64,000 nucleotides of DNA. It comes from Propionicimonas sp020161015. Its GTDB lineage: Bacteria; Actinomycetota; Actinomycetes; Propionibacteriales; Propionibacteriaceae. Shown here one piece after another: positions 39,695-48,076 of this stretch (positions are counted from its first letter, which is position 1; every line of letters starts with the position of its first letter). The DNA lies in assembly GCF_964266745.1 (NCBI RefSeq), contig NZ_CAXWGX010000026.1, positions 248,001 to 312,000 on the forward strand. The letters are read 5' to 3'. The position numbers and the translations under genes are program-made. Under the pieces are notes generated by a model that ran no database searches, was not told where the DNA came from, and saw only the letters and a program-made list of their open reading frames with translations.

Positions 39695-40609
39695 GTGCTC
39701 GGATACTTCGGCCCCGCGGGGACCTTCACCCACGAGGCCCTGCTGACCCTCTCCGAGGAGCCGGCGATCGCCTACGCCAGCGTCCCGCTCGCGCTGGACG
39801 CCGTCCGCTCCGGTGAGGTGGAGGCGGCGATGGTGCCGATCGAGAACTCGGTCGAGGGCGGCGTCTCTGCCACCCTGGACGCGCTCGCGGCGGGCAAGCG
39901 GCTGATGATCGTCCGCGAGGTGCTCGTGCCGGTGCAGTTCGGCCTCTACGGGCGCCCGGGGACCACGCTCGACGACGTCCGCCGCGTAGTCACCCACCCA
40001 CACTCCGCGGCCCAGACGCGCTTCTGGATGGCCGCGAACCTGCCGGACGCCGTGGTCACGGAGGGCGGCTCGAACGCCGCGGCCGCGCAGGCGGTCTCCG
40101 ACCCCGCCTCCGGCTACGACGCCGCCATCTGCGGGCAGGTCGCCGGGGAGCTGTACGGGCTGGTGCCGATCGTGGACGGCATCTCTGACAACAGCTCCGC
40201 GGTCACCCGCTTCGTGCTCGTGAGCCGGCCGACCGAGCCCCCGCGTCCGACCGGGGCGGACAAGACGACGCTGGTGGCCTACATGCACACCGACCGGGCC
40301 GGTGCCCTGCTGGAGATCCTCGAGCAGTTCTCCGGCCGCGGTGTCTCGCTGTGCCGCATCGAGTCGCGTCCCACCAAGACCGGGATGGGCAACTACTGCT
40401 TCAGCATCGACGCGGAGGGCCACATGCGCGAGCCGCGCATGGCCGAGGCCATGCAGGGCCTGCACCGCATCTGCGAGGACGTGATCTTCCTCGGCTCGTA
40501 TGCCCGTGCCGACGGCATCCGTCCCGAGGTGGCCCGCGGCTTCACCGACCAGGACTTCCGCGCCGCGCGCGAGTGGTACGCGTCCCTGGTGAACCCCGAG
40601 GACGAGTAG
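39695..40609 (+). CDS. pheA: Prephenate dehydratase
   Basis: Monofunctional PheA (304 aa) converts prephenate to phenylpyruvate. The catalytic domain (1-~180) begins LGYFGPAGTFTHEA and ends with SSAVTRFVLV, whose Thr-Arg-Phe is essential in the family. The C-terminal ACT domain (~190-270) has the ESRPTKTGMGNY loop that binds phenylalanine for feedback. No chorismate mutase domain. GTG start with a leaderless -10. In many actinobacteria pheA precedes serS, as it does here. Confidence 0.95.
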   Translation: MLGYFGPAGTFTHEALLTLSEEPAIAYASVPLALDAVRSGEVEAAMVPIENSVEGGVSATLDALAAGKRLMIVREVLVPVQFGLYGRPGTTLDDVRRVVTHPHSAAQTRFWMAANLPDAVVTEGGSNAAAAQAVSDPASGYDAAICGQVAGELYGLVPIVDGISDNSSAVTRFVLVSRPTEPPRPTGADKTTLVAYMHTDRAGALLEILEQFSGRGVSLCRIESRPTKTGMGNYCFSIDAEGHMREPRMAEAMQGLHRICEDVIFLGSYARADGIRPEVARGFTDQDFRAAREWYASLVNPEDE

Positions 40610-40670
40610 CCGTCCGGCCCTCCGTCCGCACACTGGCCGGCCCCGGCCCTCACGGCGCCACCGTCGGTTC

Positions 40671-40740
40671 ACCCGGCGCTACTGCCCGTCCACCCGGCGC
40701 TACAGTCCGTCCACCCGGCGCTGCAGTCCGTCCACCCGGC
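40671..40740. repeat. 21-bp tandem repeat
   Basis: Three full units of ACCCGGCGCTACAGTCCGTCC (40671-40691, 40692-40712, 40713-40733) and a 7-bp partial unit. It starts 61 bp after the pheA stop. Confidence 0.9.
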
Positions 40741-40759
40741 AGCTCGGCCGTCTGGTCAG

Positions 40760-40827
40760 CGAGGGCCAGCCTTGTCGCCGAGGGCTCGACCCCAGGTGCT
40801 GGCCCTCGGCCGCAAGGCTGGCCCTCG
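40760..40827. repeat. 68-bp nested palindrome, family A copy 3
   Basis: Perfect outer arms at 40760-40774 and 40813-40827; inner GCCGAGGGC/GCCCTCGGC. Lies between the tandem genes pheA and serS. Confidence 0.9.
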
Positions 40828-40863
40828 AGCGGGGCGCGGGCAGCGTGGCCACCGCCGACCGGA

Positions 40864-40897
40864 CGACCCACACGTGCTGCCGACCCACACGTGCTGC
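40864..40897. repeat. 17-bp direct repeat with CACGTG
   Basis: CGACCCACACGTGCTGC occurs twice without a gap (40864-40880, 40881-40897). Confidence 0.85.
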
Positions 40898-40919
40898 CGA
40901 CGCCGACTCCCGCGACCCG

Positions 40920-40995
40920 CCGCGCTCTCGCTGCCGAAGGCAACTCTCGCTACCGGAATTCCGGTAGCGAGAGTTGCACTCGGCAGCAAACGCGG
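40920..40995. repeat. EcoRI-centred palindrome, family B copy 2
   Basis: The centre CCGGAATTCCGG (40953-40964) lies within a perfect 38-bp palindrome (40940-40977; arms start GCAACTCTCGCTACCGGAA). Further out GCTGCCGA pairs with TCGGCAGC, and CCGCG with CGCGG. About 65-140 bp upstream of serS. Confidence 0.92.
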
Positions 40996-41044
40996 GAGGG
41001 AGGGCCGTGGGCGGGCGGACGCGGGCCGCGCTCGTGCGGGGCGA

Positions 41045-41050
41045 TAGGCT
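41045..41050 (+). promoter_or_regulatory. Leaderless -10 (TAGGCT) of serS
   Basis: TAGGCT ends 8 bases before the GTG at 41059; there is no ribosome-binding sequence. Confidence 0.5.
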
Positions 41051-41058
41051 TTCGCCTC

Positions 41059-42327
41059 GTGATCGACCCGAAGCTGCTGCGCACTGATCCCGACCTCGTC
41101 CGGCGCTCCCAGGAGGCGCGCGGGGAGTCCGTGGAACTGGTCGACCAGCTGGTGTCGGCCGACGAGGCACGCCGGGCGGCCATCGTCGCGTTCGAGACCC
41201 TGCGCGCGGAGCAGAAGCAGCTCGGTGGCCAGGTCGCCAGGGCCCAGGGCGAGGAGAAGGCGGCGCTGCTGGCCCGCACGAAGGAGCTCTCCGCCCAGGT
41301 GAAGGCCGCACAGGCGGACGCGGACGCCGCGGCCGCCGCGTACGACGACCTGATGGGCCGGCTGCCGAACCTGGTGTTCGACGACGTCCCGCGCGGCGGC
41401 GAGGACGACTTCGCCGTCCTGGAGACGATCGGGACGCCGCGCGACTTCGCGTCCGAGGGGTTCGAGCCCCGCGACCACCTCGAGCTCGGTGAACTGCTCG
41501 GGGCCATCGACATGGAGCGTGGCGCCAAGGTTTCCGGCTCCCGCTTCTACTTCCTCACCGGGGTGGGCGCCCAGCTCGAGCTGGCGCTGATCAACCTCGC
41601 GCTCACCAAGGCGATGGGCTGGGGCTTCACCCCGATCCTGCCGCCGGCGCTGGTGAAGCCCTCAGCGATGGAGGGCACCGGCTTCCTCGGCCAGGCTGCT
41701 CAGGACGTGTACCACCTGCCGGCCGACGACCTCTACCTCGTCGGCACGTCCGAGGTGGCGCTCGCCGCGTACCACTCCGAGGAGATCCTCGAGGCGTCCA
41801 CGCTGCCGCGACACTACGTCGGCTACAGCCCCTGCTACCGGCGTGAGGCCGGCTCCTACGGCAAGGACACCCGCGGCATCTTCCGCGTGCACTGGTTCGA
41901 CAAGGTCGAGATGTTCGTCTACTGCGACCCGGCGGACGCCCACGCCGAGCACCAGAAGCTGCTCGGCTTCGAGAAGGACTTCATCACCGCGCTGGAGATC
42001 CCGTTCCAGGTGCTCGAGGTCGCCTCCGGTGACCTCGGCCTGAGCGCCGCCCGCAAGTACGACTGCTACGGCTGGCTGCCGACCCAGGGCAAGTACCGCG
42101 AGATCACCTCCACCAGCAACTGCACCGAGTTCCAGGCACGTCGGCTGAACATCCGCCTGAGGGACGCGGACGGCGTCCGCTCTGTCGCAACGCTGAACGG
42201 CACCCTGTGCGCGATGACCCGGATGATCATCATGCTGCTGGAGAACCACCAGCAGGCCGACGGCTCGATCTACGTCCCCGTCGCGCTGCGTCCGTTCCTG
42301 GGCGGCCTGGAGTACCTGCGTCCCTGA
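41059..42327 (+). CDS. serS: Seryl-tRNA synthetase
   Basis: A class II synthetase of 422 aa charging tRNA-Ser. The N-terminal long coiled-coil arm (about 25-105) contacts the tRNA variable arm. Motif 2 is in YSPCYRREAGSYGKDTRGIFRVHWFDKVE, with TSEV upstream, and motif 3 in LNGTLCAMTRMIIMLLENHQ. The GTG start gives the standard MIDPKLLR N-terminus. An in-frame upstream region runs through the repeats and is not coding. Confidence 0.97.
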   Translation: MIDPKLLRTDPDLVRRSQEARGESVELVDQLVSADEARRAAIVAFETLRAEQKQLGGQVARAQGEEKAALLARTKELSAQVKAAQADADAAAAAYDDLMGRLPNLVFDDVPRGGEDDFAVLETIGTPRDFASEGFEPRDHLELGELLGAIDMERGAKVSGSRFYFLTGVGAQLELALINLALTKAMGWGFTPILPPALVKPSAMEGTGFLGQAAQDVYHLPADDLYLVGTSEVALAAYHSEEILEASTLPRHYVGYSPCYRREAGSYGKDTRGIFRVHWFDKVEMFVYCDPADAHAEHQKLLGFEKDFITALEIPFQVLEVASGDLGLSAARKYDCYGWLPTQGKYREITSTSNCTEFQARRLNIRLRDADGVRSVATLNGTLCAMTRMIIMLLENHQQADGSIYVPVALRPFLGGLEYLRP

Positions 42328-42404
42328 GGTTCGGCCCGTGGCGTGAGCACTGTTCGTGTGGTGTTCACCGCCCTGTCATGGCGGCGAGCTACCGTAGAAC
42401 CCAG

Positions 42405-43253
42405 ATGAATACACAGGAAATGGCGGCCTGGAGGCCGCAGGTGGTCGCACTCGACATCGACGGGACGCTCGTCGACCACGAGGGAGTGCTACCCCACGAG
42501 GTGCGTCGATCGGTTCGACGCGTGGTGGACGCCGGGGTTCCGGTCGTCCTTACGACAGGGCGCAGCTGGCATGCCACCCGCCCGGTCTTCGAGCAACTCG
42601 GGCTGCCCTCGGGCCCCGCGGTTGCGTCCAACGGGGCGGTGACGGTGACCTTCCCGCCCTTCCAACTCGAACAGGTGGTCACCTTCGACCCGTCCGACGT
42701 GGTCGAGAAGGTGCTGCGCGAGCACCCGACGGCTGCCCTCGCGGCCGAGGTGGTCGGCCAGGGGTACCGCGTCACCAAGCAGTTCCCCGAGGACGAGCTC
42801 TCCGGCGTGATCGAGGAGGTGAGCGTCGAGGAACTGGCGGGCAGCGATGTCACCAGGATCGTCGTGCGCGACCCGAACGCCTCCGACGAGGAGTTCATCC
42901 GGCTGGCCGACCGGCTCGGACTGCACGGGGTGAGCTACTTCGTGGGCTGGAGCGCCTGGCTCGACATCGCCCCCGAAGGGGTGAACAAGGCCTCGGCACT
43001 GGCCGACGTGGTCGACGGGCTCGGCTTCACCGCCGGTGACGTGCTCGCGATCGGCGACGGTCGCAACGACATCGAGATGCTCACCTGGGCCGGACGGGGC
43101 GTCGCCCTCGGCGACGCGTCCGCAGAGGTGCGCGCGGCGGCGGACCACGTCACCGCCCCCTTCGCCGAAGGGGGCACCGCGAGGGAGCTGGACCGCTGGT
43201 TCGGCACCCGTGCCCGGCGCGCGGCGCGCGAACTGAGCGTGCTGGCCTCCTGA
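42405..43253 (+). CDS. HAD-superfamily Cof-type phosphatase
   Basis: A protein of 282 aa with the type II cap of Cof/YbiV-like sugar-phosphate or FMN phosphatases. LDIDGTLVD holds the nucleophile Asp17 and acid/base Asp19; LTTGR is motif II; the Lys is in NKASALADV; and IGDGRNDIEML is motif IV binding magnesium. The substrate is not predictable. The ATG at 42405 is one of several near starts (42378, 42420); a TACCGT at 42390-42395 favours it as a near-leaderless start. Confidence 0.86.
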   Translation: MNTQEMAAWRPQVVALDIDGTLVDHEGVLPHEVRRSVRRVVDAGVPVVLTTGRSWHATRPVFEQLGLPSGPAVASNGAVTVTFPPFQLEQVVTFDPSDVVEKVLREHPTAALAAEVVGQGYRVTKQFPEDELSGVIEEVSVEELAGSDVTRIVVRDPNASDEEFIRLADRLGLHGVSYFVGWSAWLDIAPEGVNKASALADVVDGLGFTAGDVLAIGDGRNDIEMLTWAGRGVALGDASAEVRAAADHVTAPFAEGGTARELDRWFGTRARRAARELSVLAS

Positions 43254-43321
43254 GCCGGCGCGCCCCCACGCCCGCGACCCACGCCCTAGGGTGGGATCGT
43301 CCCGGCGGACGTCGCCGGGCG

Positions 43322-43933
43322 ATGCGCCCGGGGGTGGGGGTGGACGAGGAGCTGCACACGCGCCGGTTGCTGCTGCGGCGGTTCCGGGCGTCCGACGGAC
43401 CGGCCCTGCACGACTACCTGTCGCGCCCGGAGGCCGTCCGCTTCGAGCCCTATCCGGTGCAGGGTGCCGACGACTGCGCGCTCCTGGCGTCCCAGCGGGC
43501 CGCGGACCCGGACTTCTGGGCTGTCTGCCTGGCCGGCGGCCCCCTGGTGGGCAACCTCTGGCTCCACCGTGACGAGCCGGCATCCTGGCTGACCTGGGAG
43601 CTGGGCTACGTGTTCCACCCCGGGCACTGGGGGAACGGCTACGCGTCCGAGGCGGCGTCCGCCCTGCTCACCACGTGTTTCGGCGCGTGGGGAGCGCACC
43701 GGGTGCACGCGGAGTGCGATCCGCGCAACACCGCGTCCTGGCGGTTGCTCGAGCGGCTGGGGTTCCGCAGGGAGGGCCACCTGCGCGCCAACGCCAGCTT
43801 CGCCACCGCGCCCGACGGCGCCCCGGAGTGGCAGGACACGTACCTCTACGCCGTCCTGGCCGGCGAGTGGGCCGCGCCCGCCGAGCAGGACGCGCGCGCA
43901 GGCATCGGCGAACCTGCGCCCGACAAGCCGTGA
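43322..43933 (+). CDS. GNAT-family N-acetyltransferase (RimJ/RimL-like)
   Basis: A protein of 203 aa in the RimJ/RimL branch: LHTRRLLLRRFRASDG near the start, WELGYVFHPGHWGNGYASEA as the acetyl-CoA loop (a Q/R-x-x-G-x-G/A variant), and NTASWRLLERLGFRREG near the end. The substrate may be a ribosomal protein N-terminus, an antibiotic or a small amine. The start is uncertain: ATG 43322 or GTG 43340, the latter with a GGGGGTGGG just before it. A TAGGGT (43287-43292) is a candidate -10. Confidence 0.8.
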   Translation: MRPGVGVDEELHTRRLLLRRFRASDGPALHDYLSRPEAVRFEPYPVQGADDCALLASQRAADPDFWAVCLAGGPLVGNLWLHRDEPASWLTWELGYVFHPGHWGNGYASEAASALLTTCFGAWGAHRVHAECDPRNTASWRLLERLGFRREGHLRANASFATAPDGAPEWQDTYLYAVLAGEWAAPAEQDARAGIGEPAPDKP

Positions 43934-43978
43934 TCCGGGTCTACCCTGATCCGGTACATCGAAACAGGGGGGTCCAGG

Positions 43979-45316
43979 GTGGTGCATCCCTACCTGCGTG
44001 AGCCGGAGTTCCTCACGCAGCTGAAGGACGGCACGGTCAAGCAGCTCAACCCGTTCAGCGGGACGGAGGTGTGGACGGTCGCCGGGCGCGGCAACCGTCC
44101 CCTCGGCGTCGTGCTGCCGGACCCGGTGCCGATCGACCCGGCACAGCACGGCCGCCACTGCGCGTTCTGCGAGGGACGCTACCTCGACACGCCGCCGGAG
44201 AAGTCACGGGTGGTGCGGCTTCCCGACGGTTCGTGGGAGACGCGCTACCGCGTCGCCGCGGAGGACCTCGAGTCGACCGTGGCCGAGTTCCGGCGCATCC
44301 CCAACCTGTTCGAGATCCTCTCCTACGACTACTGGCACGCGAACTACGGCTACGAACTGCCGGCGCGCGTCCGTGACCGCAAGTCCGCCTACCTGGCCTC
44401 CCCGGCAGGTAGGCAGCACGTCCTCGCCGTCGTGCGCAGCAAGCTCCGGGCCGGTGGACGCAGCGACGCCGCCATCGACGCGATGGGCGAGGACGGCCAG
44501 CTCGAGGCGGCGTCCGGCTTCTTCGGAGGTGGGCACGACGTGATCGTCGCCCGGCGCCACTTCGTCGACGGCGCCACGGACAACACCCAGCTGTGCGCCT
44601 CGGGCACGCTGACGCCGGAGGAGCACTCCCAGTTCATGGCGTTCACCGCGGAATCGGTGGCCGCGCTGTTCGACCTGAACCGGTACGCCCGCTATGTCGC
44701 GGTCTTCCAGAACTGGCTGCGTCCGGCGGGGGCGTCGTTCGACCACCTGCACAAGCAGCTCGTGGCGATCGACGAGCGCGGCGTGCAGCACGAGCTGGCG
44801 ATGGAGCGGCTGCGCGGCAACCCCAACATCTACAACGAGTACGGGCTCAACTACGCCAGCTACAAGAACCTGGTGATCGCGGAGAACGACCACGCGGTGG
44901 CGTTCGCCGGTTTCGGCCACCGCTACCCCACGATCGAGGTGTACTCGAAGTCGGAGGCGTGCGACCCGTGGAACCACACCCCGGAGGAGATGCGGGGGAT
45001 GTCCGACATGGTGCATGCCATGCACGCAGCCACCGGGGTGGCGGTGCCCTGCAACGAGGAGTGGCACTACCGTCCGGTCGACACCGACCTGGCGATGCCG
45101 TGGCGGGTCATGCTGAAGTGGCGCACCTCGACCATCGCCGGCTTCGAGGGCGCGACGAAGATCTACCTGAACACGATCGACCCCTACGGGTTGCGCGATC
45201 GGGTGGTGCCGCAGCTGTTCGCCCTGCGCGACGCGCGCGCGATCGCCGACATGCGCATCGCCACCGAGTGCCCCTGCCGGCCCAACTCGTTGCGGTACCG
45301 GGCCAACCGCTCCTGA
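43979..45316 (+). CDS. DUF4921-family GalT-like (HIT superfamily) protein
   Basis: A 445-aa protein of the DUF4921 family, related to galactose-1-phosphate uridylyltransferase. N-terminal HCAFCEGRYLDTPPE holds a C-x-x-C that may bind zinc, and SFDHLHKQLV (~253-262) carries H-x-H-x-Q, the nucleotidyl-transfer motif of the GalT branch. Members are often annotated galT, but the actual nucleotide substrate is unproven. Two GTG codons stand at the start (43979, 43982). The following ABC operon begins 90 bp later with its own promoter. Confidence 0.85.
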   Translation: MVHPYLREPEFLTQLKDGTVKQLNPFSGTEVWTVAGRGNRPLGVVLPDPVPIDPAQHGRHCAFCEGRYLDTPPEKSRVVRLPDGSWETRYRVAAEDLESTVAEFRRIPNLFEILSYDYWHANYGYELPARVRDRKSAYLASPAGRQHVLAVVRSKLRAGGRSDAAIDAMGEDGQLEAASGFFGGGHDVIVARRHFVDGATDNTQLCASGTLTPEEHSQFMAFTAESVAALFDLNRYARYVAVFQNWLRPAGASFDHLHKQLVAIDERGVQHELAMERLRGNPNIYNEYGLNYASYKNLVIAENDHAVAFAGFGHRYPTIEVYSKSEACDPWNHTPEEMRGMSDMVHAMHAATGVAVPCNEEWHYRPVDTDLAMPWRVMLKWRTSTIAGFEGATKIYLNTIDPYGLRDRVVPQLFALRDARAIADMRIATECPCRPNSLRYRANRS

Positions 45317-45394
45317 AGAACCCCGAAGGAGGAGCCCGGACCCGGCCCAGGCAGGGGGAGATCCCGGGACGTGCGCGGTGTCGGAGCCGGTGGT

Positions 45395-45400
45395 TAAGGT
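45395..45400 (+). promoter_or_regulatory. Leaderless -10 (TAAGGT) of ABC exporter operon
   Basis: TAAGGT ends 6 bases before the GTG at 45407. Confidence 0.5.
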
Positions 45401-45406
45401 GGCCGG

Positions 45407-46327
45407 GTGCCTGTGATCGAAGCCCGCGAACTCACCAAGACCTACGGCGAGTTGAGGGCCGTGGATGCGATCTCCTTCGAGGTGAGCCCCGGGGAGTCCT
45501 TCGGCCTGCTCGGGCCGAACGGCGCCGGCAAGTCCACGACGATGCGGATGATCGGCGGCACCAGCCTGCGTTCGTCCGGGACGCTGCTGGTGAACGGCCT
45601 CGATCCCGAGGTCAACGGGCCGGAGGTGCGAGCGAGCCTCGGCGTCGTGCCGCAGCAGGACAACCTCGACAACGAGCTGCGCACCCGCGACAACCTGATC
45701 ATGTACGGGCGCTACTTCGGCCTGCCGTACCGGTACCTGCGCCCGCGTGCCGATGAACTGCTCGAGTTCGCCCAGCTCACCGAGAAGGCCGGGGAGAAGG
45801 TCGACAACCTCTCCGGCGGCATGAAGCGACGCCTCACCATCGCCCGGGCACTGGTGAACGAGCCGCGGATCCTGCTGCTCGACGAGCCCACCACCGGCCT
45901 CGACCCGCAGGCCCGCCACATCCTGTGGGACCGCCTGTTCCGGCTCAAGGAGCAGGGCGTGACGCTGATCGTCACCACGCACTTCATGGACGAGGCCGAG
46001 CAGCTCTGCGACCGGCTGGTGGTGATGGACCACGGGAGGATCGTGGCCGAGGGCAGCCCGGCCGACCTGATCCGCCGCTTCTCCACCCGCGAGGTGCTGG
46101 AGGTGCGGTTCGGATCCGACCGCAACGCCGCCCTCGTCGACCGCCTCCGGGCCTTCGCCGACCGCATCGAGCCGCTGCCCGACCGCGTCCTGCTCTACAC
46201 CGACGACGGGGAGCGCGCCCTGGAGGCCGTCCGCCACGCCGGGCTCACGCCGCTCACCTCGCTGGTGCGGCGCTCGTCGCTGGAGGACGTGTTCCTCCGG
46301 CTCACCGGACGGAGCCTCATTGACTGA
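45407..46327 (+). CDS. ABC exporter ATPase (DrrA/NodI type)
   Basis: A 306-aa ATPase. Walker A GPNGAGKST (~37-45), Q-loop VVPQQDN, signature LSGGMKRRL, Walker B ILLLDEPTTGLDP and the H-loop TTHFMDEAEQLCDRL. The ~90-residue C-terminal extension is typical of NodI/DrrA-like ATPases. It powers the two ABC-2 permeases encoded next, overlapping the first by 8 bp. Cargo could be a drug, lipid or polysaccharide. GTG start. Confidence 0.92.
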   Translation: MPVIEARELTKTYGELRAVDAISFEVSPGESFGLLGPNGAGKSTTMRMIGGTSLRSSGTLLVNGLDPEVNGPEVRASLGVVPQQDNLDNELRTRDNLIMYGRYFGLPYRYLRPRADELLEFAQLTEKAGEKVDNLSGGMKRRLTIARALVNEPRILLLDEPTTGLDPQARHILWDRLFRLKEQGVTLIVTTHFMDEAEQLCDRLVVMDHGRIVAEGSPADLIRRFSTREVLEVRFGSDRNAALVDRLRAFADRIEPLPDRVLLYTDDGERALEAVRHAGLTPLTSLVRRSSLEDVFLRLTGRSLID

Positions 46328-47252
46328 CTCCCGGGGCTCCTCCCTCACTCCTCGTCAGGACTCCCCGCTCCGCGGCCGCGGCCGGCCGCGGGGGGTGTCG
46401 TCCGAGCTCGTCGACTCCAACGACCTGGCCTACACCGGCCGGGCGATCGGTGCCGGACGCCAGGCGGCGCTCGTGCGGCGGTGGGGGTGGTGGTTCCAGG
46501 CCGAGTGGCGGCTGGCCTCCATGAAGGCCTACTGGACGACCGTTGTCGGCTACGCCGGGCTCACGCCGCTGCTCTACGTGGTGGCCATGGGGGTGGGCCT
46601 GGGCACGCTCGTCGACGGCGCGTCCGGTGGCATCGGCGGGGTGCCGTACCTGACCTTCGTCGCACCCGGACTGCTGGTGAGCACCGTGGTGATGTCGGCA
46701 GGCAACGAGTTCATGTGGCCGGTGCTGGACGGTTTCAAGTGGGGCAAGCTGTACTTCGCGCGGGGCACGTCGCCGGCGACGCCGGGCCAGGTGGCCGCGG
46801 GCGAACTGGTGGCCGTCGGCATCCGGATGGCGGCAGAGGCGACGCTGTTCTGGCTGGTGCTCGTCCTGCTCGGCGCGACCGATCCCGCGTGGTCGTGGCT
46901 GATGATTCCGATCGCGACCCTCGGCGGCATGGCCCTCGGCGCCCCGATCATGGCGTTCTCCGCCACCCGCGAGGAGGAGGGCTTCGAGTTCTCGATGATC
47001 CAGCGGTTCGTGCTCATGCCGATGTTCCTGTTCGCCGGCACGTTCTACCCGTTGGAGACGATGCCGGCCTACCTGCAGTGGATCGGCTGGATCTCGCCGA
47101 TGTGGCACGGCACCCAGCTGTCGCGGGCGGTGAGCTTCGGGCTGCCGCTGGGCGGTGCGGAGGTTGCGCTCCACGTCGGCTTCCTCGTGGCGCTGCTGGC
47201 CGTGGGCGCGACGCTCGCGGTGCGCAACTTCCGCAGGAGGCTGACCCGATGA
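46320..47252 (+). CDS. ABC-2 type permease
   Basis: A permease of 310 aa: a ~65-residue cytoplasmic start, then six membrane helices and the ABC-2 block FVAPGLLVSTVVMSAGNE. TTG start at 46320, overlapping the ATPase stop by 8 bp; the N-terminal ~30 residues (MTDSRGSSLTPRQDSP) look weakly conserved, so the true start could be a little later. The hydrophobic part from VGYAGLTPLLYVVAMG is certain. Coupled (ATGA) to the next permease; a heterodimeric channel is likely. Confidence 0.85.
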   Translation: MTDSRGSSLTPRQDSPLRGRGRPRGVSSELVDSNDLAYTGRAIGAGRQAALVRRWGWWFQAEWRLASMKAYWTTVVGYAGLTPLLYVVAMGVGLGTLVDGASGGIGGVPYLTFVAPGLLVSTVVMSAGNEFMWPVLDGFKWGKLYFARGTSPATPGQVAAGELVAVGIRMAAEATLFWLVLVLLGATDPAWSWLMIPIATLGGMALGAPIMAFSATREEEGFEFSMIQRFVLMPMFLFAGTFYPLETMPAYLQWIGWISPMWHGTQLSRAVSFGLPLGGAEVALHVGFLVALLAVGATLAVRNFRRRLTR

Positions 47253-48076
47253 GCGTCTCCACCAGGGTGGCCGCCCCGAGGGCGGTGCGGGGCTGGCTCG
47301 CCGCCAACTCCTCGGGGAACGTCGGAGCGGTGATCGAGCGCGGGTTCGCGGTGATCCGCAACCAGAACTGGGTGATCATGGTGTCCGGCTTCTTCGAGCC
47401 GGTGTTCTACCTGCTCAGCATGGGCATCGGCCTGGGCGGACTGATCGGCACGGTGGCCGGTCCTGGCGGGCGTCCGATCTCGTACGCGGCGTTCATCGCG
47501 CCGGCGCTGCTCGCGTCCTCTGCGATGAACGGGGCGCTGTACGACTCCACCTGGAACGTGTTCTTCAAGCTGCGGTTCGCCAAGCTCTACCAGGGCATGC
47601 TGGCCACCTCGCTCGGGCCCCTCGACGTGGCGGCGGGGGAGATCTTCATGGCACTGTTCCGGGGCTTCCTCTACGCCGTCGGCTTCACCGGGGTGATCGC
47701 GGTCCTTGGCCTGGCGACGTCGTGGTGGGCACTGGCGATGATCCCGGTCGCGCTCCTGATCGCCCTCGGGTTCGCGGCCCTCGGTATGGCGGTGACCAGC
47801 TACTTCACGACCTTCCAGCAGATGGACTGGATCAACATCGTGCTGCTGCCGATGTTCCTGTTCTCGTCGACCCTGTTCCCGATCAGCGTCTTCCCCGAGG
47901 CCGTGCAGTGGTTCGTCATGGCGATGCCGCTGTGGCACGGAGTGGAGTTGATGAGGCAACTTTCGGTCGGCCACTTCGAGGCCAGCACCGCCGTGCACCT
48001 GAGCTACTTCCTGGTGATGTCCGTGCTGGGCGTCGCGTTCACGACCCGGCGGCTGCGCTCGCTGTTCCTGCGCTGA
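47249..48076 (+). CDS. ABC-2 type permease (NodJ-like)
   Basis: A permease of 275 aa with six membrane helices, the second of the heterodimer. VISGFFEPVFYLLSMGIGLG-like and FIAPALLASSAMNGALYD blocks match NodJ/DrrB permeases, and PMFLFSSTLFPISVFPEAVQWFVMAMPLWHGVELMR is the characteristic fifth-sixth helix loop. Its last 38 bp overlap the 3' end of the GH10 gene on the opposite strand, so transcripts of the two units would be antisense at their ends. Confidence 0.88.
   Translation: MSVSTRVAAPRAVRGWLAANSSGNVGAVIERGFAVIRNQNWVIMVSGFFEPVFYLLSMGIGLGGLIGTVAGPGGRPISYAAFIAPALLASSAMNGALYDSTWNVFFKLRFAKLYQGMLATSLGPLDVAAGEIFMALFRGFLYAVGFTGVIAVLGLATSWWALAMIPVALLIALGFAALGMAVTSYFTTFQQMDWINIVLLPMFLFSSTLFPISVFPEAVQWFVMAMPLWHGVELMRQLSVGHFEASTAVHLSYFLVMSVLGVAFTTRRLRSLFLR

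Noticed and set aside
40660..40997. CRISPR array at the pheA-serS repeats
   Set aside because: Units of 21 and 17 bp are directly adjacent with no unique spacers, and no cas genes are present.
40610..41058. Upstream extension of serS
   Set aside because: The frame runs through repeat DNA; the GTG at 41059 gives the standard seryl-tRNA synthetase N-terminus and has a -10 at the leaderless distance.
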